Origin: Oxytricha trifallax
Taxonomy: Eukaryota; Ciliophora; Spirotrichea; Sporadotrichida; Oxytrichidae
Length of the DNA stretch: 64,000 bases
Assembly: GCA_000711775.1 (NCBI GenBank)
Contig: ARYC01000113.1
Span: forward strand, 1-64,000
Reading direction: 5' to 3'
Of the stretch, positions 56,840 through 64,000 are shown in pieces; the first letter of the stretch is position 1; every line of letters begins with the position of its first letter. The notes under the pieces are model-generated. The model did not search any database, was not told the DNA's origin, and saw only the letters and a list, made by a program, of their open reading frames with translations. The position numbers and the translations under genes are program-made.

Positions 56840-59666
56840 ATGATGTTTAATGAATTTAAATTTATATGGTTGTTTATGACTGTATGTCTTTAGCTCCTAT
56901 GTTCACTATACAACATGAAGAAAAAGAGTAAAAATTAGAAGTTATCAAGACAGGAAGTGTTTAAATTACTGAATTATGATCCTTTAGAGAAGGACAACAA
57001 ATTTAAAATAATTGATGAAGAAATGAAAACATCTGAAAGAACTTCAACGAGCACCACAAATTCAAATCAAAATCAAAAAGATAATTCAGTAAATACTATA
57101 ACTGGTGCAATCAGCAAAATTTAAAAGATTGAGATTGAATAAAGTGCCACTTACATTGGCTATAAACTTATGTGGTAAGTTTATCATATTATATCAACTA
57201 TTTAAATTATAGGGTTATAAAACTGTTTCTTGAAGGTAAGAAATTCCCACAAGGTACTCTTAGTGCATTTAAATGGAGAATTTATGTTTATGACATAGTG
57301 AGATTTGCAACAAACGAAGAATTTTTAAATTGGTCACTTGAGTTTGACCCAGATACTTTCTTCAAACTAATGAAAGCTCTATTTATTGAACAAGAGCCCT
57401 TTGAATACATTCAGTCTCAGAAAGTCTTTATAGAGATGTACAAAGATCAAATAAACGGCTTAGATGAGTGTATGACCCACATTCAAATTGTTAATACCCT
57501 GCATTAAGCAGTACTAAAATTCATAGATAATGACAAACAATTTAATAATGGCTTCCTAAGTTCGCGAGGAGAATGTACTTTGAATTCTTTCATAAACTTT
57601 GTTGCTTAAATTAGTAAGAAGCAATAAGTAGAGTTGCCTGAGTCCCTTTGTATTTACGTTGCCCAAGAAAAACTTAAATTTAGCAAAAAGCTATTAAAAA
57701 TACCAAACATTTTGAATGAAGAGGTTACAAAAGTTCCTCAATTGAATAGTAAATTAAACCCAAAAACAAAGGCTGACAAAATGACTAGGATTTATAATTA
57801 ACTCATTAAAAAGATTGAGAAAGATGTGATTAGTTTACTCTCGAGATGTGAAAAAGATTTGGATGATGTTGATTTGAAGTTTTTACTTAAAGATGCTGAA
57901 AGATCACCTATGTATAGAGTAAGAGTTAAAATTCAAGAACTATTGGGAAATTATGATGAATGCTTGACTATGTTTTTCAAGATTCCAGCAATAAGAGAAG
58001 ATGTATTTAGTTGGTTACAAGAAGTTTCAAAAAGTGTAAATCACTCTAATGTTACAACGAACTAAATGCATGATAAGGATTACGGCTAAGATTCAATAGA
58101 ACTGTAACTAAAGAAGCTTATAATGAGTAGCATACCAAAGTTTGTTGAGATGGATAGCTTATCCACAATAAAACTTGCTGAAACTTGGCTGGATTAAGAT
58201 CATTAGTTTGTCATCAACAGACTTTCAGATAATGAAGATCTAATCTTCAAATATCTAAGTGTACTACTGGATATCAAAGAGCAGGAGATTGAAAGTGAAT
58301 ATAACTAACTTATGATTAGTGGATTTAGATAATAGAGCAAGTAGTATTAATAGTCTTAGATTCTGATAAAGAAGTTTGTTAAGACTCTATGCAATAAAAA
58401 GCATAGACCAGTTCTAGCAGAATATGTTAAGAAAAAATACTATCCAATAGATGATTGCCTTTAGGTTATACAAGAAACAATAGAATAAGAAAATCATGAC
58501 ATTAATCATAAAAAATCCAAGAAATTAAAAGAAGACTTGAAAGAAGCACTCGCAATCTTATTCATGAGAAAAGGTGAATATGAGTAATCTGTAGATTTAT
58601 TCATAAAAGTCCTAGTTGATTTGGCTGAAGCTGAGGTTGTCCATGCTTTGTATCTCAATGAGAAAATATCTTTTAACACTAATCAGAGTTAGGACCCTCA
58701 TATCTTGAGGTATGATGCAATTCTATCATAAATACTGAATATCTGTGAAAAATATGGATCAAGACTCCCGGAATAAGATTAAGAACATTTATGGCTTCAT
58801 TCAATTAAAGGAGTTTATAAAATACTATAAACTGTAGCAGAAAGGGGAGGCAGTTCTTTAGGTTAGAAATACCTGGATAAGTTTTAAACTTTCCAAAATA
58901 TAAGAATCTAGGAGCTAATGCGAAGGATGAGCGAGCATTTGAAATTAGAAAGAATTTTGGAATTTTTAGAGGATGTCGGACACCCAATCAAGTATCAAGA
59001 GTTTAGGCTTACTTTCGAAGATAAAGTTAGAACTGAACTTCATCATGAAAATATTTTGACGAATGCCAAGTAACTGCTAGTCAAAGACTTGCTTTCAGAC
59101 ACTATTAATCTTAAAAATCTCTATGTAAATAAAAATACTTTTTAATTCTTAAATAGTCAAGAGGTTCGAGTAACTCAAAATAAAAATGTGATTATTGCAA
59201 AAGAGATCTTCAATATAAATGGGACATTCAATAAGTTTGCATATTCATATGTGGCCACGTTTTCCATCATCGATGTGTATCAAATACTGAGTACAAATGC
59301 ATGCTATGCTTCAATGAGTTCGATCAGATCTGTATGTGAACTTATTAAAATATGAAAAGTTAACGATTTATATTTTTAGAGGCGATCATTAACAAACGTG
59401 GGATCAGAAGGACAGCACTAAAGAAAGGTGGAAATGACGAAGATAATTTAGAAAATGAGCCCCAGAGATCAGTCAAGCAAAGAAAAGGGAGTAAAAATCT
59501 GGGACAAGGAAAAGATAAAATCTAATAGAATAATTAAGCAAAGAATGCCAACTCCTAGCTTATTAATAGTCAAATTAAAAATCAAATGTATGAAGAGCTA
59601 AGTAGGCAAATGTATAGATTTGATAGCATACTAGATGAAAATATTATTCATATATCGGATTTCTGA
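56840..59666 (+). CDS. Vps8-like protein (CORVET-type trafficking subunit), divergent
   Basis: The start MMFNEFKFIWLFMTV at 56840 gives an N-terminal hydrophobic segment; MKKKSKNQKLSRQE at 56915 is an alternative. An intron at 57175-57213 (GTAAGTTTATC...TTATAG) joins KLMW to VIKLFLEGKKFPQG. The body is a long helical-repeat array: RVRVKIQELLGNYDECLTMF, SIPKFVEMDSLSTIKLAETW, HRPVLAEYVKKKYYP, ALAILFMRKGEYEQSVDLF and LMRRMSEHLKLERILEFLED, in the style of clathrin/VPS repeats, closest to Vps8 by pattern. No WD40 propeller or zinc-binding RING is visible, so it is short at both ends or not Vps8. The last MDS (59385-59666; KRGIRRTALKKGGN... to HISDF) is joined at pointer CGATCA. Confidence 0.65.
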
Positions 59667-59764
59667 ATTAAGTTGTAAGATGTAAAGTTTTATAAATCTT
59701 AGATAGATTGAATGTAGATTCTAAATTCTTTATTACTTTGAATTATGAAATTAATTGAAGATTT

Positions 59765-61644
59765 TCATAGATAATATGTATGCTTTAGCCTTTTATGTTT
59801 TGTAGTATTAGTTTCAAGTATAGTTGGATCTTTATAGTAGCAATTTGAAAATTCGAAGTGTTCCTTTCCTTCAGGTGCTTCCCTGCCACATTAGAAGCAT
59901 ACTTCCATATCACAATCATGACATTTGATTAGATTTATATCACCCGATTTAGTTATTAAAGACTGACACTTAGGACAGCGAATACAATCTTAAAGAGCAA
60001 TTTTAACTAAGTCTTTTTCCAAACTCTAAGTATTCATTTCTATATTAAGATCTTAAGGTATTTCGGCACCTAATATATCTCCACACTCAGGGGATTCTCT
60101 GAAATGTTCGTATCCAGCTATTTATTTCACACACATCCAACAAAAATAAGCTCCACATCTACCGCATATCATTTTGTTACACCCATCAACTTTTTAAATT
60201 GTAAATTTGCATTTAGGGCATTGTTTGGTACATTACTTGATATAGAACATGTTCATTTGTTCCTGGATTTAGTTAAAGTGCTTACAATAAAATAAAAAAA
60301 ATTATAGTAGCTTAGCCTTAAATTCATCAATTTTATCATCTTTACTGAATTGATCTATATCCTTGCCTTTCAGTTTAATAGCAGGGCATTGCTTGAAAAA
60401 GTGATACTTTTCCTTGCAAGTTAAGCAGAAGGTAAACCTGCATTATGTGCATTAAGCAAAATTTTGTAATCTATTAACTTGAGCAGGAGCTGCACATTCA
60501 GGGATTGGGCACCATCCAAAGTCATCCATTTTTTCTACAGCCTAATTTATTGAAAATACTGTCACTTTTTAAATTTGATCCTCATCCAGTCCTATCTCTT
60601 TTAGATGAAGCTCATTTAAAGTAGTCTCAAATATAAAAAATAAAGAATTAAATTATTCTTACACCCAGAAAAGGCTGGGCAAATAAGTTTTCCAATCTCC
60701 CCATTGCTTATAATATCATTAGCATATTACAACATGCATGTCTTGCAGTAAAAATGTTGACAGCCTTAAAACATTATAAAATTTTCTCGACCAATGAAAC
60801 TTTGGTAGCATATCTCACATTAATTCTCATTGATATCTAATTCGTATTTTAAGGAATCAAATTTTTCTTCATTAAATTCTTGATAATCAATGTTGTCAAT
60901 AGTAATATTTATAATAACTTAATTAAGAATAATTATTAACCCTTTGCACATACTCGGGAAAACTAGTATATTTCCATTGATTATTTGATGTTATAAAACG
61001 CCCATTTAATAGTAATAGTGTTAGAATCTGCGGTTAACTCTGTAAGCATGTCTGATTTGCAGTATTCATACCAATCATACAAGATCATCTAATCATTAGA
61101 CCACCTGTTTTTCAATGCCTCACTAATTTCCTTCTTGAATTTTCCCCAAAACCCCTTAATCTCAATAAAAGGTGGTTAATCTGAAGGGTAACTATCTGGA
61201 ATTTTTAATTTCAAAGCAATCTTTGGAAATTTTGAAGTTTCTGTCTCGAGCATTGTTTCCAAATTTTTATTTAAGTTTTAAACTACAATTTGTATAGATT
61301 TCTCTAATGTTTATGGTACAATATTTATTTCGAGCTCTTATTAGATTTTACTGCTCTCATCTCTCTACAAGGATTCATTAATTATTAATTCTTCAAGGTC
61401 AGAAAAAATAAGAATAAATATTGTTAAATTAAAAATATGTATATATTAAAATGATGGTATAATTATCCTCAATACTCTAATTATATTTACACCCCTTTAT
61501 TTCTTTATCGTTTAATGTGCTTTATAGTGCTTCTATCTCCATGGTCAACATCTCTTAATTCTATTGCTTTTAATATTCATTCATATCAATTATTTCATAT
61601 TTTTCATCTAAATTATTACTATCTATTTGTGAATTAGTTTCCAT
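59765..61644 (-). CDS. RBR-type E3 ubiquitin ligase with RWD domain (RNF14-like)
   Basis: ATG at 61644 gives METNSQIDSNNLDE and an acidic leader. An RWD-type domain lies at about 61390-60960 (LKLKIPDSYPSDQPPFIEIKG), followed by an intron starting GTTAATAATT. RING1 begins CEICYQSFIG at about 60835 (CQHFYCKTCM). The in-between-RING zone holds CPIPECAAPAQ and CRFTFCLTCKEKYH (about 60520-60400). RING2 has CPKCKFTIQKVDGCNKMICG with the candidate catalytic Cys in DGCNKMIC, then CGAYFCW (about 60225-60140). A further Cys cluster follows (CIRCPKCQ, CHDCDMEVCFQCG), ending KRLKHTYYL-TGA at 59765. Domain order RWD-RBR matches RNF14. A role in translation or DNA-protein conflict repair would follow from the family only. 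Introns of 30-60 nt are present. Confidence 0.85.
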
Positions 61645-62141
61645 TTTATATTTGTCAATAATTGGGTATTGTAAGCCAACTCTATCAAGAGTATTATTTA
61701 AGCATTTTCAACTTAAGGGAATTATAAGATTTAGTAATTTAAGAATTTTATAATAACTCAAATTAGATAATAGTTTAAGTCAGAATGCATAAATTAACTA
61801 TAGAGTATGTATTTTTCTATTATAAAAAATTAAATCTGATCAAAATCATGATATTATTTATGATTTTATCTTAATTTTTATATTTTAGTTAGAAACTAAA
61901 GCTTTTGTTTATTTTTTTTGACTGGTTGATATTTTAATATCAACATGAATTTATTATAATTGAAAGTTATCCCAAATAAGTTATTTTCTATTAGTATTAT
62001 AAGTTTTTATTATAAATAATTATAATCCATATATAGCTTAAAATTCTGTTATATATTTCTCTTACCCAATTAAATACATCTATTAACATTTTCTTATGTA
62101 TACCAATAATAGTGTTCATATATTGTTACATTAATTTAATA
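61645..62141. other. AT-rich spacer before the foldback
   Basis: Upstream of the RBR gene. No coding frame or repeat seen apart from T-rich runs. Confidence 0.4.
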
Positions 62142-62945
62142 AGATAGAATTTTTGAAAAATAAGTGAAATTTTATATGAAATGTAGATATAGACTTATAT
62201 AGAGAAATTTTTATTTAAGAACAATAAGCAAATAAGAATAAGTAGCCACATAAAAAGGACTTATTGAGCAATATCTACAAATACTTATTATAAAATGCAG
62301 CAAGATACGTTCTCAAGCTTAGTTCAGCTTAGGGTAGCTTAGGTCAGCTTAGGATTTGCATTTATTAATCGCCGCAAAATATTTTTGCATCAGATCAGCA
62401 TTCTTAATTTATAGGCCTCTCTAAGCCTTATAATCTCCATTTATGTTAATTCTTAATTATAATAATTATTATTAGGCTTTAATTTTTTTAAATTATTAAA
62501 ATTAAAATATGGACCTTATTAAAAAGAAATCTCTATAGAGAATTTTAATTAACCATAAATTATTTAACTTTTGAATTAAACTTTTTAAAGTTTAATTAAT
62601 AATAATTATTATAATTAAGAATTAACATAAATGGAGATTATAAGGCTTAGAGAGGCCTATAAATTAAGAATGCTGATCTGATGCAAAAAGATTTTGCGGC
62701 GATTAATAAATGCAAATCCTAAGCTGACCTAAGCGGACCTAAGCTACCCTAAGCTGAACTAAGATCAGTTGGAGAACGATATCTTGCTGCATTTTATAAT
62801 AAGTATATGTAGATATTGCTCAATAAGTCCTTTTTATGTGGCTATTTATTCTTATTTGCTTATTGTTCTTAAATAAAAATTTCTCTATATAAGTCTATAT
62901 CTACATTTCATATAAAATTTCACTTATTTTTCAAAAATTCTATCT
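62142..62945. mobile_element. Foldback element with TA flanks and GCTTAGGTCA repeats
   Basis: The element is 804 bp. The ends AGATAGAATTTTTGAAAAAT and its complement are bounded by TA on each side (62140-62141, 62946-62947). Arms of about 350 bp surround a central stretch of about 100 bp. Each arm holds three to four copies of a 10-bp unit close to GCTTAGGTCA (62326-62355 and 62719-62762), which are direct repeats within the arm. No coding content. The ends and TA flanks resemble the element at 2764-3739 in layout but not in sequence. Confidence 0.83.
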
Positions 62946-62984
62946 TAATATATTTATAAAAATACTAATCATAATATATCTAAA

Positions 62985-64000
62985 ATGTCTTATATTGTGG
63001 GAAGTTAAACGATTATTAATTATAAATTGATTATATATGAAATATATTTGTAAATAATAATCAAGAGGAAAGCAATAAAAAGAAGAGTAAAAAGGAATCT
63101 GATTCGTCTTCATCCTCTAATTAAGATGATGATGACAACAGTGATTCCAGCAGCAGTGGTAAGTAATAATGTATTAAGTAAAAAAGTTGAAAGAAATAGT
63201 TATTGTGATTATATTGATACAAAAGTATCTATCATCTTTCCCAATCAGGAAATAAGGAATGATAAATTGATAGTAAATTGATTTATTATAGGACCTGATG
63301 TAAATGACATTCTCAATGATGATGAGGATGAAAGTGGAAGTGAAAGCAACAGCAGTAATAGTGATGATAGCTCTGATAATTAAAAGGATAAAAAGAAATA
63401 AATTAACTAATCATCTGATGATAGCGACGATGATGATGTTAAACAAAATAATAAAAACTATGATTTACCTGAGAATACTGATAATAATGAGTCAGAGAAG
63501 AAACAAATAGGCAGAAGAGTGGCTATAAAAACAAAGAATGATGCTTTAAATAGTTAAGAAGAGGAAAAGAAGCAGGCTGCTCATGATCCTGATGAAGCTG
63601 ATGAAGATGTATATTTTGAGGATATTGGGTAAGATGATTTCTTTGAAGCTCAGCGCCAAATTGACAGCATTTAATTGTCCAAATCTGAGTACCAATAATC
63701 TCTGCAAACATTGGATCCTAGCACCACATCCGGAAATGATATAGCACAGTCAAAATCTCTAAACTAAAAGGATCTGAGTGCAGGGGTTTTGGGGTTGACT
63801 TAGGAGTAAGCTAACGAAAGAAAGTCATTCAGAGATAAACTGAGAGCAGGCACAGCGATGAAAAGCTTCGTAACTACAGCTTTTGACAAGGGCATGAAAG
63901 CCATGTAAAACATAAAAGAAGGCGTTAAGACTGGTTTGCATGACTCAAATTTGTTGTTCACTGGCCAAGAGAAGAAAGCTGCTTAAAAACGACTGAGTGA
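62985..64000 (+). CDS. Acidic Ser/Asp-rich protein, 5' part, runs off the window
   Basis: A probable start MSYIVG at 62985 is followed by a small intron (GTTAAACG...ATCAAG), then KESNKKKSKKESDSSSSSNQ and DDDDNSDSSSSG. A second intron (GTAAGTAATAATG...TTATAG, about 63162-63291) leads to PDVNDILNDDEDESGSESNS and a long Asp/Ser/Lys-rich region. From about 63590 it becomes more structured: DEADEDVYFEDIGQDDFFEA, LTQEQANERKSFRDKLRAGT and TAFDKGMKAMQNIKEGVKTG. The frame is open to the end of the window. The highly charged N-terminus suggests a nuclear or membrane-periphery adaptor; the family is not recognised. Confidence 0.8.

Noticed and set aside
61143..61156. CCCCAAAACCCC block near a possible TBE end
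   Set aside because: It encodes EIKGFWGKF within the RWD domain of the RBR ligase, and no TBE sequence follows.
63780..63798. GGGGTTTTGGGG block, telomere-like
   Set aside because: It lies inside an open coding frame (SAGVLGLTQEQ) of the acidic gene, with no inverted partner or TBE sequence nearby, so it is treated as coding.
1..64000. CRISPR arrays, rRNA genes, canonical tRNA genes, bacterial-type operons
   Set aside because: No regularly spaced repeats, rRNA-like blocks or full tRNA cloverleafs were seen, and the ciliate code and introns rule out a prokaryotic reading.

Overview
The window is germline (micronuclear) DNA of a spirotrich ciliate of the Oxytricha/Sterkiella/Stylonychia type. 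The supporting signs are: very AT-rich DNA; coding frames that stay open only if TAA and TAG are read as glutamine and TGA is the stop; internal CAAAACCCCAAAACCCC blocks (the C4A4 telomere repeat) at the ends of about 4.1-kb transposons, the hallmark of telomere-bearing elements (TBEs); and genes cut into macronuclear-destined segments (MDSs) by internal eliminated sequences (IESs) flanked by short direct-repeat pointers. I joined many MDS pairs by hand at such pointers and the frame was usually kept. No tool was run. Organism and gene names are judged from motifs only.

Layout. 1-11235: end of TBE A, then a minus-strand Piwi paralogue (Piwi-1, C-terminus beyond the left edge) that carries a giant foldback and TBE B. 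11236-14612: spacer with a tRNA-like SINE, a foldback and an 8-bp-TSD MITE. 14613-27600: a second, complete Piwi gene (Piwi-2, minus), interrupted inside conserved coding sequence by TBE C (itself carrying a nested foldback), and also holding a MITE, a decayed TBE piece and another MITE-like foldback. 28243-34873: a minus-strand Asn/Gln/Ser-rich coiled-coil gene in about 15 MDSs, several separated by IESs of only about 24-32 bp. 35120-49662: a minus-strand hybrid histidine-kinase-like gene (membrane segments, PAS, degenerate ATPase domain, receiver). Its receiver MDSs are scrambled, TBE D sits in one of its introns, and a Rep/SF3-helicase element with about 430-bp inverted repeats splits its N-terminal part. 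50280-54678: a plus-strand BTB-domain gene whose IESs carry inverted copies of its own MDSs. 54900-64000: a more compact run with an Asn/Gln-rich ORF (+), an N-myristoylated-type protein in two MDSs (-), a Vps8-like protein (+), an RWD-RBR ubiquitin ligase (-), a foldback, and the start of an acidic Ser/Asp-rich gene (+, runs off the right edge).

How it fits together. In these ciliates Piwi proteins guide programmed DNA elimination and TBE transposase is thought to take part in excision, so the window holds both the elimination machinery genes and its targets, with the targets lodged inside the machinery genes. TBE copies here keep three genes: a DDE transposase, a 22-kDa ORF with a shared 26-nt intron, and a zinc-finger/kinase ORF whose catalytic residues vary between copies. 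Only the TBE D transposase is fully open. Several one-base frame breaks fall in homopolymers in otherwise coherent genes, which suggests either assembly error or germline decay; I note them where they matter.
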